A DNA stretch of 64,000 nt from Denitratimonas sp037478135 (GCF_037478135.1 NZ_JBBHDV010000004.1:221636-285635); one strand, 5' to 3'. Shown: positions 32,818-41,614, counted from the stretch's first letter. Notes: generated by a model from the letters alone, not told the origin. Program-made: numbers and translations.

Positions 32818-33602
32818 ACCGGCAACGCCACACCCCGCTGGATGCCGAAGAACGCGCCTTGGCCGACGCGCTCGCCGGCCTGCCCGCAGTCGAACCCTCC
32901 CCCGAACTGGATGCCCGCATCCTCGCCCATGCTGCACGTGTCCATGCCGCCGGCAACACCGCAGGCAGCACATCACGCCGGCCTCGGCGCCATCGCTGGT
33001 GGCTCGGCACCGGGCTGGGAACCGCCGCCGCAGCGGTACTGGCAGCCGGTGTCGCGTGGCAGATCGGGCTGTTCGACATCCATCTGGGCAGTGATGTGCC
33101 TGTGCCGCTCCCGCAGGCGCCGCTGGCCGAACCTGCCGTCATGTCCGATACGGTCAGTGTCGACCTGAAACACCAATCACGCCGCGCCGCCGCTTCCACC
33201 GAGGAAGCCGCTCGCAAGACCGAAAGCGAACCAGCTCCGGCCGCACCTGTTCAACGCAGCGCGCCGCCGCCTGCACCGCCTGCACCGCCTGCACCACCAG
33301 CACCCGCACCTGCACCGCCACCGCCAACGACTCCTGCTCCCGTCGAAACCCGGCCCGCCACCGCACGCGCGATTCCCGGCGATGCCATCACCACCAGCGC
33401 CGGTGCCCAAGCGGTACGGGAAATCGCGTTGCCACCCTGGCAACAGGATGCGCACCTGCCGCCCGATCTCTGGCTGCAACGCATCCGCGAGCGCCTGCAG
33501 CACGGCGACCAGAGCGATGCCCGCACCAGCCTTGCGGCCTTCCGCGAGCGCCACCCGGACATCGTGCTGCCCGCCGATCTGGCGGCACTGGGCGGGCAAT
33601 GA
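32814..33602 (+). CDS. Membrane-anchored anti-sigma-like protein with Pro-rich periplasmic stalk
   Basis: Single-pass membrane protein of 262 residues. The cytoplasmic part (1-60) has ADALAGLPAVEPSPELDARILAHA, which resembles the helical sigma-binding segments of anti-sigma factors but lacks the HxxxCxxC zinc motif. The membrane segment is about 62-87. The periplasmic part holds an Ala/Pro-rich stalk (about 135-180) and a C-terminal LPPDLWLQRIRERLQHGD...SLAAFRERHPD domain. The overlap with the ECF sigma gene supports an anti-sigma role. Overlaps yigZ by four bases. Confidence 0.75.
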   Translation: MNRQRHTPLDAEERALADALAGLPAVEPSPELDARILAHAARVHAAGNTAGSTSRRPRRHRWWLGTGLGTAAAAVLAAGVAWQIGLFDIHLGSDVPVPLPQAPLAEPAVMSDTVSVDLKHQSRRAAASTEEAARKTESEPAPAAPVQRSAPPPAPPAPPAPPAPAPAPPPPTTPAPVETRPATARAIPGDAITTSAGAQAVREIALPPWQQDAHLPPDLWLQRIRERLQHGDQSDARTSLAAFRERHPDIVLPADLAALGGQ

Positions 33603-34213
33603 ATCCCAGCACGCTCGCCGCCCCGGCCCGGCTGGAACAGGACATCAGGAAAAGCCGTTTCCTCGCCCAGGCCGCACCGGTCACCACACCCGAAGCGGCC
33701 CTGGCCTTCCTCGCCGACGTTGCCGACCCGGGCGCCACGCACAACTGCTGGGCCTACCGGATCGGCGATGCCTACCGCTTTTCCGATGACGGCGAACCGG
33801 CCAGCACCGCCGGCAAACCGATCCTGGCCGCGATCGATGGCCAGGGCTATGACCAGGTGATGGTGGTGGTGACGCGCTGGTTCGGCGGCATCAAGCTCGG
33901 CGCCGGCGGTCTGGTGCGCGCCTATGGCGGCTGCGCGGCCGAATGCCTGCGCCAGGCCGAACGGCGCGAGCTGATTCCGCAGATCGATGCCCGCCTGCAC
34001 TGCGGCTTCGCACATGCCGCCACCGTGCACAGCGCACTGGAGGCCCACGAAGCGCTCAAACAGGCCGAGGATTACGACGTGGACGGCATCGGCATCACGA
34101 TCCGGCTTCCCGCGCACCGCTTCGAGGCACTGGCCGTTACACTGCGCGATGCCACGCGCGGCCAGGTCGAGCTGGCGCGCCTGGACGACATCAACGAAAA
34201 CCCCGCGCCGTGA
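33599..34213 (+). CDS. yigZ: YigZ/IMPACT family protein
   Basis: Cytosolic UPF0029 protein of 204 residues. Conserved blocks are KSRFLAQAAP, DPGATHNCWAYRI, DDGEPASTAGKPILAAI and VVVTRWFGGIKLGAGGLVRAYG. Relatives of eukaryotic IMPACT; a nucleic-acid-binding or translation-related role is proposed but unproven. It overlaps the anti-sigma-like gene by four bases and is followed closely by an ABC exporter, so it is probably in the sigma-factor operon. Confidence 0.9.
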   Translation: MNPSTLAAPARLEQDIRKSRFLAQAAPVTTPEAALAFLADVADPGATHNCWAYRIGDAYRFSDDGEPASTAGKPILAAIDGQGYDQVMVVVTRWFGGIKLGAGGLVRAYGGCAAECLRQAERRELIPQIDARLHCGFAHAATVHSALEAHEALKQAEDYDVDGIGITIRLPAHRFEALAVTLRDATRGQVELARLDDINENPAP

Positions 34214-34271
34214 ACCTCGTTACCGCCGCTGCCCGACCTTTCCCCGCCGCCCTGCCCGTACCCGTTTCCGC

Positions 34272-36038
34272 TTGAATACCGAATCCCCCACTCCCCGCCC
34301 GCGTCCGCTGGCCGCGCTCCGCGCCCTGCTCCCGTTCCTGCGCCCCTACCGCGCCCTGGTCGTGGGCTGGCTCGGTTTCCTGGTGTTGTCCTCCAGCGCC
34401 ACCTTGGCCTTGCCGGTGGCGGTGCGTCTGATGATCGACCGGGGGTTTTCCGATCAGGATCCTTCCGGCATCGACCGCTGGTTCGTCGGCCTGATCGCGG
34501 TCGCGCTGGTGCTGGCAGTGGCCACCGCCGGGCGGTTTTTCTGCGTCAGCCTGCTGGGTGAAAAGGTCGTGGCCGACCTGCGCGAGCGCGTCTTCCAGCA
34601 CCTGCTGCGGCTGGACATGGATTTCTTCGCCCGCACCCGCGCCGGCGAACTGATCAGCCGCCTGGCAGCCGATACCGAACTGCTGCGCAGCGTGGTGTCC
34701 TCGACCCTGTCGGTGGCCTTGCGCAGCACCGTGACCATGCTCGGCAGCGGCATCGCCCTGCTGATCACCAGCCCGCGCCTGGCCGGCATGGCGGCCATCG
34801 GGATTCCGGTGGTGATCCTGCCGATCGTGCTGTACGGGCGCCGCGTGCAACGCCTGGCACGCGACAACCAGGACCGTATCGCCGACGCCAACGCCAGCGC
34901 CAGCGAAACCCTGGGCGCGATCCACACCGTGCAAAGCTATGTGCGTGAAGAGCACGAAGCGCAGCGTTTCGGCGATGCGGTGCGCGCCTCGATCGCCAGC
35001 GCACGGCGCCGCATCGGCACCCAGGCAGCGCTGACGGCGGTGGTGATCCTGCTGGTGTTCGGCGCCATCACCGGCGTGCTGTGGATCGGCGCGCGCGATG
35101 TCATCGGCGGCACCCTCAGCGCCGGCACGCTCGGCCAGTTCGTGCTGTATGCGGTGATCGGCGCAGGTTCCATCGGCGCCCTGACCGAAGTCTGGGCCGA
35201 ACTGCAACGCGCCGGCGGCGGGATGGGCCGGATCGAGGAACTGCTGGCCGAACGCACCACCATCGAGGCGCCACAAAACCCCGAGCCATTGCCGGAGCGG
35301 GTGCGCGGCGAACTGCGGCTGGAAGACGTCACCTTCCACTACGCCGGGCGCGAGAACCAGCCGGCGCTGAAACACTTCAACCTGCACCTGCGGCCGGGCG
35401 AAACCGTCGCGCTGGTCGGCCCCTCCGGCGCCGGCAAAAGCACCGTGCTGCAACTGCTGCTGCGCTTCCACGATCCGCAACAGGGCAGCGTCAGCCTTGA
35501 TGGCCACGACCTGCGCCGGCTGGATCCGCGCGAACTGCGCCGCCAGATCGCACTGGTGCCGCAGAATCCGGTGTTGTTCGGCACCGATGCACGCGACAAC
35601 CTGCGCTATGGCCGGCTCGATGCCGATGACGCGGCGATCATCGAAGCCGCCCGCACAGCCGAGGCGCACGGCTTCCTCTCGAACCTGCCCGAAGGCTACG
35701 ACACCCATCTGGGCGAGCGCGGTGTGCGCCTGTCCGGCGGCCAGCAGCAGCGCGTGGCGATCGCGCGCGCGGTGCTCAAGGATGCGCCGGTACTGCTGCT
35801 GGACGAGGCCACCAGCGCGCTGGATGCGCAAAGCGAGCGCGACATCCAGCAGGCGCTGGAACGCCTGATGCACGGCCGCACCACGCTGGTCATCGCGCAT
35901 CGCCTGGCGACCGTGCGCCGCGCCGACCGTATCATCGTGCTGGATGCCGGCCGCATCGTGGCCGAAGGCACGCACGAGGAACTGATCGCCCAGGGCGGCC
36001 TCTACGCCGAACTGGCACGCCTCCAGTTCAGCGCCTGA
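34272..36038 (+). CDS. ABC exporter, fused membrane and ATPase domains
   Basis: Half-size type I exporter (588 residues from the TTG at 34272). The frame is open further upstream but overlaps yigZ without homology, and no ATG fits, so the start is uncertain. The membrane domain with six helices covers about 20-310. The ATPase has Walker A GPSGAGKST (383-391), Q-loop LVPQNP, signature LSGGQ (487-491), Walker B LLLDEATS with D511-E512, and the H-loop IAHRLATV. Closest in layout to MsbA/lipid A-type exporters of the ABCB family; the cargo is not predictable. Start-proximal DNA contains ATTCCCCCACTCCCC-like sequence. Confidence 0.88.
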   Translation: MNTESPTPRPRPLAALRALLPFLRPYRALVVGWLGFLVLSSSATLALPVAVRLMIDRGFSDQDPSGIDRWFVGLIAVALVLAVATAGRFFCVSLLGEKVVADLRERVFQHLLRLDMDFFARTRAGELISRLAADTELLRSVVSSTLSVALRSTVTMLGSGIALLITSPRLAGMAAIGIPVVILPIVLYGRRVQRLARDNQDRIADANASASETLGAIHTVQSYVREEHEAQRFGDAVRASIASARRRIGTQAALTAVVILLVFGAITGVLWIGARDVIGGTLSAGTLGQFVLYAVIGAGSIGALTEVWAELQRAGGGMGRIEELLAERTTIEAPQNPEPLPERVRGELRLEDVTFHYAGRENQPALKHFNLHLRPGETVALVGPSGAGKSTVLQLLLRFHDPQQGSVSLDGHDLRRLDPRELRRQIALVPQNPVLFGTDARDNLRYGRLDADDAAIIEAARTAEAHGFLSNLPEGYDTHLGERGVRLSGGQQQRVAIARAVLKDAPVLLLDEATSALDAQSERDIQQALERLMHGRTTLVIAHRLATVRRADRIIVLDAGRIVAEGTHEELIAQGGLYAELARLQFSA

Positions 36039-36050
36039 AACCATGCTCCT

Positions 36051-36137
36051 GTAGCCTGGGCAAGGCCGAAGGCCGCACCCGGGACTGAAAATCATCGGGA
36101 AAGCCGCACCCGGGTGCGCTTCGCTTACCCGGGCTAG
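36051..36137. repeat. Inverted pair of GTAGCC(C/T)GGG...CACCCGGG repeats
   Basis: GTAGCCTGGGCAAGGCCGAA then GGCCGCACCCGGGAC (36051-36085) and, inverted, CCGCACCCGGGTGCGCTTCG then CTTACCCGGGCTA (36105-36137). Both match the common GTAGCCCGGGTAAGCGAAGCGCACCCGGG intergenic family. The pair can form a long stem after the ABC exporter gene. Confidence 0.75.
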
Positions 36138-36185
36138 ATATACGCCCGGATTACATGTACCGCCTCCGGCGCCGGCCAATAAAAA

Positions 36186-36214
36186 GCCCCATCCCGGCAG
36201 CGCCGGAATGGGGC
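36186..36214 (-). terminator. Rho-independent terminator after the DUF6159 gene
   Basis: Minus-strand stem GCCCCAT-TCCGG with CCGG-ATGGGGC around GCTG, followed by TTTTTA. It lies about 30 bases after the stop of the minus-strand gene ending at 36246. Confidence 0.85.
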
Positions 36215-36245
36215 CTGTTCCAGGACTGGCCTTGCTTGGCCGCCC

Positions 36246-37100
36246 TTATTTCTTCTTCACCGCGAAGGCATGTTCCAGCAGGCCGGCGTCAAAGCCCTCG
36301 GTGTCGCCCTCGCCGCTGGCGTAGCGGTACAGTGCGGCCGAGTAGATCCCGGTCAGTGCGGCCTGTACCAGTCCGGCCAGCACCAGCAGCGCGATCAGCA
36401 GTGCCACCACGACGCCGGTGAACACCATGCTGCCGGTCATCGCGGCGCCGACGATCGCGGCCACGCCCACGATGATCAGCGCGAACATGCCCAGGCCGAA
36501 CACCAGCCCGACGCCGCCCTGCCCGATCAGGTTCTCACCCCAGGTCTTCTTCAGCAGCAGCGCGCTTTCCTTGACCGCATCGATCGGCCCGATGTTGCGC
36601 GACACCAGCACCGGCACCACGAGAAAGCTGGCCACGGTCCAGGCCACGCCGAGGAAGCCCGCCACCAGCCGCCCGATCCAGCCGGCGCGCTCCTGCACCG
36701 CGCGCAGGATCATGCCCACGGTCGCGGCGATGGCGGCATAGCCCAGGATCTGCGGCGCACGCGAAGTCGCGATGCGCAGCCCGTCGCGCAGGGTCGGATC
36801 ACCGCCCTCCAGCCGGATCATCGCGGCACCGACCAGCGCCGAGTTGAAGAAGAAGATCACGAAGTACTGCACCAGATAGAACAGGAACGCCAGCACATAG
36901 ACGCCGATGCTGAGCCCGGCTCCGTCCTCACCCAGGCCATCGAGCGCACCCAGCCCCAGCGCCGGCAGCACGAAGGCCGCCGCCACGATCAGGGTCGCGA
37001 TCGACGACAGCAGCGGGAACACCAGCAGTTCCTTGTCCTTGGCCAGCACGGCGGCGCTGGCCTTGATCAGATTCCAGCTGCGGGAAAAGCGTTCAAACAT
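36246..37100 (-). CDS. DUF6159 family membrane protein
   Basis: Polytopic membrane protein of 284 residues with about six hydrophobic segments, starting after FERFSRSWNLIKASAAVLAKDKELLVFP. The ATG at 37100 has a GGAGC site. The amphipathic first 35 residues and the long hydrophobic segments (FPLLSSIATLIVAAAFVLPA, IGVYVLAFLFYLVQYFVIFF) match the family. Repeated Gly/Ala-rich helices are seen at about 190-250. Function is unknown. It ends at a good terminator. Confidence 0.75.
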   Translation of the reverse strand: MFERFSRSWNLIKASAAVLAKDKELLVFPLLSSIATLIVAAAFVLPALGLGALDGLGEDGAGLSIGVYVLAFLFYLVQYFVIFFFNSALVGAAMIRLEGGDPTLRDGLRIATSRAPQILGYAAIAATVGMILRAVQERAGWIGRLVAGFLGVAWTVASFLVVPVLVSRNIGPIDAVKESALLLKKTWGENLIGQGGVGLVFGLGMFALIIVGVAAIVGAAMTGSMVFTGVVVALLIALLVLAGLVQAALTGIYSAALYRYASGEGDTEGFDAGLLEHAFAVKKK

Positions 37101-37193
37101 GACAATGCTCCTGTAGCAGGTGAAAAGCACTCATCGGACGCGGTGCAGCGACTGACGTGACGTGACACTGGCGACCCGACGCCTTCATCGGCT

Positions 37194-37940
37194 TCAGGCC
37201 AGCAGCGCCTCCAGCAGGCGCGGCAGCAGCGCATTGGTCGCGGCCAGGTTGGCGAAGACCTCGTCCAGACTGATCTCCTCGCCGTCGCCACAGCCGGCCG
37301 CCCAGTTCGCGACCGGCGCCAAGCAGGTGTAATCCAGTTCCAGTTCGCGCGCCAACGCCGCCTCGGGCATACCCGTCATGCCGACCAGATCGCAGCCGTC
37401 CTGGCGCATCCGCGCAATTTCCGCCCGGGTTTCGAAACGCGGACCCTGGGTGGCGCCATAACAGCCGCCATCCACCAGCGCCACGCCGGCACGCTGGCCT
37501 GCATCCAGCAACCGGTTGCGCAGGCGTGCCGAATACGGTTCGCCGAATTCGGCATGGCGCATCGGCCCGGCCTCATCCCAGAAGCTGGATGCCCGCCCCC
37601 AGGTGTAATCAATGATCTGGTCCGGCACCACCAGCGCACGCGGCGCACAGGCCGGGGTGATGCCGCCGACGGTATTGATCGCCAGCACCGCAGCCGGCTG
37701 CAACTGCGCCAGCGCATGGAGGTTGGCGCGGTAGTTGACCCGGTGCGGCGGCAGCGCATGCGCCTCGCCGTGACGCGCGAGGAAAGCCACGCGCTGCCCA
37801 TACAACTGCCCGATGCGGATCGGGCCGGAAGGCGCGCCGTACGGTGTGTCCGGTTCGAGCGCCTGTTCCTGCTCGAACAGCGGCAGCGCGTACAGCCCGC
37901 TGCCGCCGATCACCGCCAGCTGGATCGCAGGCGTACTCAC
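37194..37940 (-). CDS. mtiP: S-methyl-5'-thioinosine phosphorylase (MTAP family)
   Basis: Purine nucleoside phosphorylase-fold enzyme of 248 residues, cleaving 5'-methylthio-nucleosides with phosphate. Motifs: AVIGGSGLY, phosphate-binding LARHGEAHALPPHRVNYRAN, NTVGGI, and the purine loop GCYGATQGPRFET with MTGMPEAALAREL. Pseudomonas PA3004-type enzymes with this pattern prefer methylthioinosine; ordinary MTA phosphorylases are longer. It overlaps hpt by four bases, and the hypoxanthine product would feed hpt, which supports a linked purine salvage role. Confidence 0.82.
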   Translation of the reverse strand: MSTPAIQLAVIGGSGLYALPLFEQEQALEPDTPYGAPSGPIRIGQLYGQRVAFLARHGEAHALPPHRVNYRANLHALAQLQPAAVLAINTVGGITPACAPRALVVPDQIIDYTWGRASSFWDEAGPMRHAEFGEPYSARLRNRLLDAGQRAGVALVDGGCYGATQGPRFETRAEIARMRQDGCDLVGMTGMPEAALARELELDYTCLAPVANWAAGCGDGEEISLDEVFANLAATNALLPRLLEALLA

Positions 37941-38488
37941 AGCGCGTAGATCGCCGGCACGTTGCGGCCCTGTTCGTAATAATCCATGCCGTAGCCGAAC
38001 ACATAGCGATCCGGCACCTCGACGCCGATGTAGTCGGCTTCGATGCCGTCCACGCAGCGGTCGTGCAGCTTGCGCGTGAGTACCGCGATCCGCACTTCGG
38101 AAGCGCCCTCGCGCCGGCAGGCTTCACGCACCGCCTTCAGCGTCTGGCCCTCGTCCAGGATGTCATCGACCAGCAGCACCCGCCTTCCGAGCATCGGCAC
38201 CTGCGGATGGCGCAGCCAGTTCAGCCCGGCGCCGCGGGTCTTGCCGCGGTAGCGGGTCGCGTGCAGGTAGTCGAATTCCAGTTCGGTGCGCATCGCCAGC
38301 GCCAGTTGCGCGGCGAAGAACATGCCGCCGTTCATCACCGTCAGGAACAGCGGCTTGTCGCCGGCGTCAGCGGCGTAATCGGCGTCGATGCGCGCCGCCA
38401 TCGCGTGGATCTGCGCATCCAGTGTGGCGCGGTCGAACAGCAGTTCGGCGGTTTTCAGGGCATCGGAAAGTCTGGGGGTATCGGTCAT
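37937..38488 (-). CDS. hpt: Hypoxanthine-guanine phosphoribosyltransferase
   Basis: Purine salvage enzyme making IMP/GMP from base and PRPP; 183 residues. PRPP-binding loop VLLVDDILDEGQT, FLTVMNGGMFFAA, and the C-terminal DRYVFGYGMDYYEQGRN typical of this family. The start at 38488 is chosen; the frame extends upstream into a GGGAATGGGGAAT repeat at 38493-38520 (HFPFPIPHSRP), which is not part of the conserved protein. It overlaps the MTI phosphorylase gene by four bases. Confidence 0.92.
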   Translation of the reverse strand: MTDTPRLSDALKTAELLFDRATLDAQIHAMAARIDADYAADAGDKPLFLTVMNGGMFFAAQLALAMRTELEFDYLHATRYRGKTRGAGLNWLRHPQVPMLGRRVLLVDDILDEGQTLKAVREACRREGASEVRIAVLTRKLHDRCVDGIEADYIGVEVPDRYVFGYGMDYYEQGRNVPAIYAL

Positions 38489-38492
38489 TGGG

Positions 38493-38520
38493 CGGGAATG
38501 GGGAATGGGGAATGGGAAAT
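38493..38520. repeat. GGGAATGGGGAATGGGGAAT repeat before hpt
   Basis: Three tandem GGGAAT(G) units at the 5' boundary of hpt, of the same kind as the copies at 21602-21631 and 21723-21752. It lies between nagZ and hpt, four bases before the hpt start. Confidence 0.7.
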
Positions 38521-38547
38521 GGTCGGCATCCGGCACTGTCTCGAACG

Positions 38548-39540
38548 CTATGCCAGTGCCGCCAGTGTGGCTTTGGCTTCACTCCAGCGCGCATCAGCCA
38601 CCAGCGTGGACCAGTCCGATGCCGGGCGGCCGGCCATCGCGGCCAGCACATCGGCGCGGATGTCCTGTTCGCGCATCGCAGCCAATGCATCGGGCACCAA
38701 CGCCGGCGCGCAGACCAGCACGCTGTCGCAGCCGGCATCGTAGTGCGCATGCAATCGTGCCGCCACGCCGCCGGCCGATTCAGCCGCCGCCATGCCGATG
38801 TCATCACTGAACACCACGCCGGAAAACTTCAGCGTATCGCGCAGATAGTTGATCCAGAAACGCGAGTAGCCGGCCGGTTCCGGTGCCACGCCCGGATAGC
38901 TGACGTGCGCCATCATCACCGCCTCGGCCCCGGCGGAAAATCCGGTGCGGAACGGCAACAGGTCTTCGGCTTCCAGCACGTCCAGCAGACGCGGATCGAC
39001 GGCCTCATCGAAATGTGTGTCCTCCAGCACCGATCCGTGGCCGGGAAAATGCTTGAGCGTGGCCGCCATGCCAGCCGCATGCATGCCCTGCACATAGGCC
39101 GCGCCCAGATCGGCGACGATGCCCGCCGCCAGATGGAAGGCGCGCTCGCCAATTGCACGGTTGCCGCGCTTCAGATCCACCACCGGCGCGAAACTCAGAT
39201 CCAGCCCGATGGCGCGGATTTCCGAAGCCATCAGCCAGGCGTGGGTGCGTGCCGCCTCCATCGCGGCGCCGGCATCGGTATCGAACAGCGCGCCGAAACG
39301 CGACAGTTCCGGCAAAGAGCTGAAGCCTTCGCGGAACCGCTGCACCGGCCCACCTTCCTGATCCACGCACAGGATCAGCTCATGCGGCGCCGCTTCGCGC
39401 AGTTGCGCACACAACTCGGACACCTGTTCGCGCGAGGCGAAATTGCGGGTGAAAAGAATGACCCCGCCCACACCCGGATGCGCGAGCCAATCGCGCTCTT
39501 GTGGTTGCAAGCAGGTGCCGGAAATGCCAATCACGAGCAT
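38548..39540 (-). CDS. nagZ: Beta-N-acetylhexosaminidase (peptidoglycan recycling)
   Basis: Cytosolic glycoside hydrolase family 3 enzyme removing GlcNAc from anhydromuropeptides; 330 residues. Visible: VDQEGGPVQRF, the catalytic loop LKHFPGHGS, and SDDIGM with the nucleophilic aspartate. The start at 39540 has an AAGGA site; the frame to 39873 overlaps the CYTH gene and is rejected. It follows the CYTH gene on the minus strand. Confidence 0.93.
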   Translation of the reverse strand: MLVIGISGTCLQPQERDWLAHPGVGGVILFTRNFASREQVSELCAQLREAAPHELILCVDQEGGPVQRFREGFSSLPELSRFGALFDTDAGAAMEAARTHAWLMASEIRAIGLDLSFAPVVDLKRGNRAIGERAFHLAAGIVADLGAAYVQGMHAAGMAATLKHFPGHGSVLEDTHFDEAVDPRLLDVLEAEDLLPFRTGFSAGAEAVMMAHVSYPGVAPEPAGYSRFWINYLRDTLKFSGVVFSDDIGMAAAESAGGVAARLHAHYDAGCDSVLVCAPALVPDALAAMREQDIRADVLAAMAGRPASDWSTLVADARWSEAKATLAALA

Positions 39541-39563
39541 GGATGATTTTCCTTGAAACTTGG

Positions 39564-39610
39564 CTCGCTCTCCCCCGTCATAACGGGAGAGAGGGTTGGG
39601 GTAAGGGGGC
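39564..39610. repeat. Half copy of the CTCTCCCCC/GGGAGAGAGGG repeat
   Basis: Reads CTCTCCCCCGTCATAACGGG then AGAGAGGGTTGGGGTAAGGGGGC. It matches the right half of the copy at 44204-44331 in inverse orientation. It forms the end of the CYTH gene, including its stop codon. Confidence 0.8.
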
Positions 39611-40108
39611 ACGCTCCTGCGGCGTCCACTGCGAAAACGGCCGCTCGGCCAGCACCAGGTTGTAATAGCGCGACTGTTCGGTGACCTCGATGCCGAGCCA
39701 TTCCGGCCGCTCGAACGCCTCGTCCGGCGATGCCAGCTCGATCTCGGCCACCACCAGCCCGGCATTGTCACCCTCGAATTCGTCGATCTCCCACAGGTGC
39801 CCGCCATACTGCACGTGATGCCGGCGCTTCTCGATCCGCCCGCCCACGCACAACGCCAGCAGCGCCTGCGCATCGGCCAGCGGGATCGCGTATTCGAACT
39901 CCTGCCGCTGCATCCCGACCTCGCGCGATTTGATGTTCAGATGCGCCACCTCACCGCCGATGCGCACCCGCACCGAAGTCTGCTGGCGACCCGCAGTGAC
40001 CGCATCGGCATCGTTGAGATACCCCTGCGCCATGTGTGTACTGCGCGACACCTGTGCCCGCCAGGCATCGCTGGCGAGCAGGAATTTGCGTTCGATTTCG
40101 ATAGCCAT
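39578..40108 (-). CDS. CYTH-domain triphosphatase-like protein
   Basis: CYTH/triphosphate tunnel fold of 176 residues. The ExExK signature is E4-x-E6-x-K8 (EIERKF), followed by tunnel-lining charged strands (SVRVRIGG, LNIKSRE, EFEYAIP) and VAEIELASPDE near the C-terminus. Members hydrolyse tripolyphosphate or thiamine triphosphate. The last ten residues (APLPQPSLPL) and the stop codon are encoded by a dispersed repeat, so the native end has been replaced. The start overlaps the rlmD stop (ATGA). Confidence 0.88.
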   Translation of the reverse strand: MAIEIERKFLLASDAWRAQVSRSTHMAQGYLNDADAVTAGRQQTSVRVRIGGEVAHLNIKSREVGMQRQEFEYAIPLADAQALLALCVGGRIEKRRHHVQYGGHLWEIDEFEGDNAGLVVAEIELASPDEAFERPEWLGIEVTEQSRYYNLVLAERPFSQWTPQERAPLPQPSLPL

Positions 40109-41466
40109 CAACGCTTCTCGAACAAGGCGATGGATTCCACATGCGCGGTATGCGGGAACATGTCCATCACGCCAGCCGCTACCAGCCGGTAGCCGTATTC
40201 GCGTACCAGAATGCCGGCATCGCGCGCCAACGAGCCGGGATGGCAGGAGACGTAGACGATGCGGCCGATCCGCTCCAGCGGCAATTGCGGGATCGTGGCG
40301 TCGGCGCCGGTGCGCGGCGGGTCCAGCAACAGCGCGTCGAAGCCTTCGCGCACCCAGGGTTCGTTGCGCAGATCGGTGGTCAGATCGGCGGCGCGGAATT
40401 CGACATTGCCGATGCCGTTGCGCTGCGCGTTCTCGCGTGCACGCTGCACCAGCCCGGCCTCGCCTTCCACGCCCACCACGTGCGCGGCACGGCGCGCCAG
40501 CGGCAGAGTGAAATTGCCCAGTCCGCAGAACAGATCGAGCACGCGCTCATGCGCTTGCGGGTCGAGCAGCGCCAGCGCGTGATCGAGCATGCGCTGGTTC
40601 ATGGCGCCGTTGACCTGGATGAAATCCAGCGGGCGAAAGGCGTAGTCCACACCATAGGCCGGCAGCGCGAAATGCAGTTCCGGATTACCGCCATCCAGCG
40701 GCGTCACGGTGTCGTTGCCGCCCGGCTGCAGGAAGATCGCGAAACCTTCGCGCTGGCCGAATTCCAGCAGTTTGCCGCGGTCCGCCTCCGACAGCGGCTG
40801 CAGATTGCGGAACACCAGCACGGTGCGGTCATCGCCGGCGGCCACTTCGATCTGCGGGATCTGCGCGCGTGCATCCAGCGTATCCACCATCTCGGCGATC
40901 ACGCCGATGCGCGCGCCGACCTGTTCGACCAGCACTTCGCAACGCGACACATCGGCGATGAAACGCGGATCGGCCGCCTCGCGGAAACCGACCAGCACCT
41001 TGCCCTTCTTCGGCACGAACTTGACGCCCAGACGCGCCTTGCGGCGGTAGGCCCAGGGGTGATCGGCGAGCGGTTCCAGCCAGCGCTCCGGCCGCACCTG
41101 GCCGATGCGCTCGAAATTCTCCGCCAGCGTGTGCTGCTTGGCCGCGATCTGCGCTGACGGCGACAGGTGTTGCAATGCGCAACCGCCACAGACGCCGAAG
41201 TGCGCGCAAAGCGGTTCGACCCGGTCCGGCGAGGGTTTCAGCACTTCCAGCGTGCGGCCCTCATCGAACTGCTTGCGCGACACCCGCACCTCGGCACGCA
41301 CCTGCTCACCCGGCAACGCACCCGTGACAAATACCGCCTTGCCTTCGTGCCGGGCTACGCCCCGGCCATCGTGGCTGAGGTCGGTGATGTCGAGGACACA
41401 TTCGAGTGGAGCTTTCTGGCGACGGCTTCTGGACACGGCTGATCTGGCTGACGGAAAGCCGGGCAT
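40108..41466 (-). CDS. rlmD: 23S rRNA (uracil1939-C5)-methyltransferase
   Basis: SAM-dependent RNA methyltransferase with an Fe-S cluster; 452 residues from 41466. N-terminal TRAM domain (ITDLSHDGRGVARHEGKAVFV), Fe-S cysteines in LCAHFGVCGGCALQHL and a later SRCEVL, LDLFCGLGNFTLPLA (SAM motif), DPPRTGAD and the nucleophile cysteine in YVSCHPGSLARD. The frame to 41652 overlaps the tRNA region and is not supported. Confidence 0.95.
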   Translation of the reverse strand: MPGFPSARSAVSRSRRQKAPLECVLDITDLSHDGRGVARHEGKAVFVTGALPGEQVRAEVRVSRKQFDEGRTLEVLKPSPDRVEPLCAHFGVCGGCALQHLSPSAQIAAKQHTLAENFERIGQVRPERWLEPLADHPWAYRRKARLGVKFVPKKGKVLVGFREAADPRFIADVSRCEVLVEQVGARIGVIAEMVDTLDARAQIPQIEVAAGDDRTVLVFRNLQPLSEADRGKLLEFGQREGFAIFLQPGGNDTVTPLDGGNPELHFALPAYGVDYAFRPLDFIQVNGAMNQRMLDHALALLDPQAHERVLDLFCGLGNFTLPLARRAAHVVGVEGEAGLVQRARENAQRNGIGNVEFRAADLTTDLRNEPWVREGFDALLLDPPRTGADATIPQLPLERIGRIVYVSCHPGSLARDAGILVREYGYRLVAAGVMDMFPHTAHVESIALFEKR

Positions 41467-41578
41467 TGTCGCAGATTCCTCCCCGCCGCCGCGCTTGGGG
41501 GCTGACAACAGTGATCCGATCGGGAGACAATGGCCGGCCGCCGATGGCGAACCGCGATGTTCCCATCGCTGCCGCGTC

Positions 41579-41614
41579 GGGAAAGTAGCCGAGTGGTTCA
41601 AGGCACCGGTCTTG
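41579..41614 (+). pseudogene. Truncated tRNA-Ser relic
   Basis: Thirty-three of 36 aligned bases match the 5' half of the intact tRNA-Ser at 41742 with one gap: acceptor start, D-arm (GTAGCCGAGTGGTTCAAGGC) and 5' anticodon stem with TTGA. After that the similarity stops; the 3' anticodon stem, variable arm and T-arm are absent. A partial duplication or decayed tandem copy. Confidence 0.8.

Noticed and set aside
34191..36179. A 662-codon minus-strand frame opposite the ABC exporter
   Set aside because: The sense strand has all ABC transporter motifs; this frame is compositional only.
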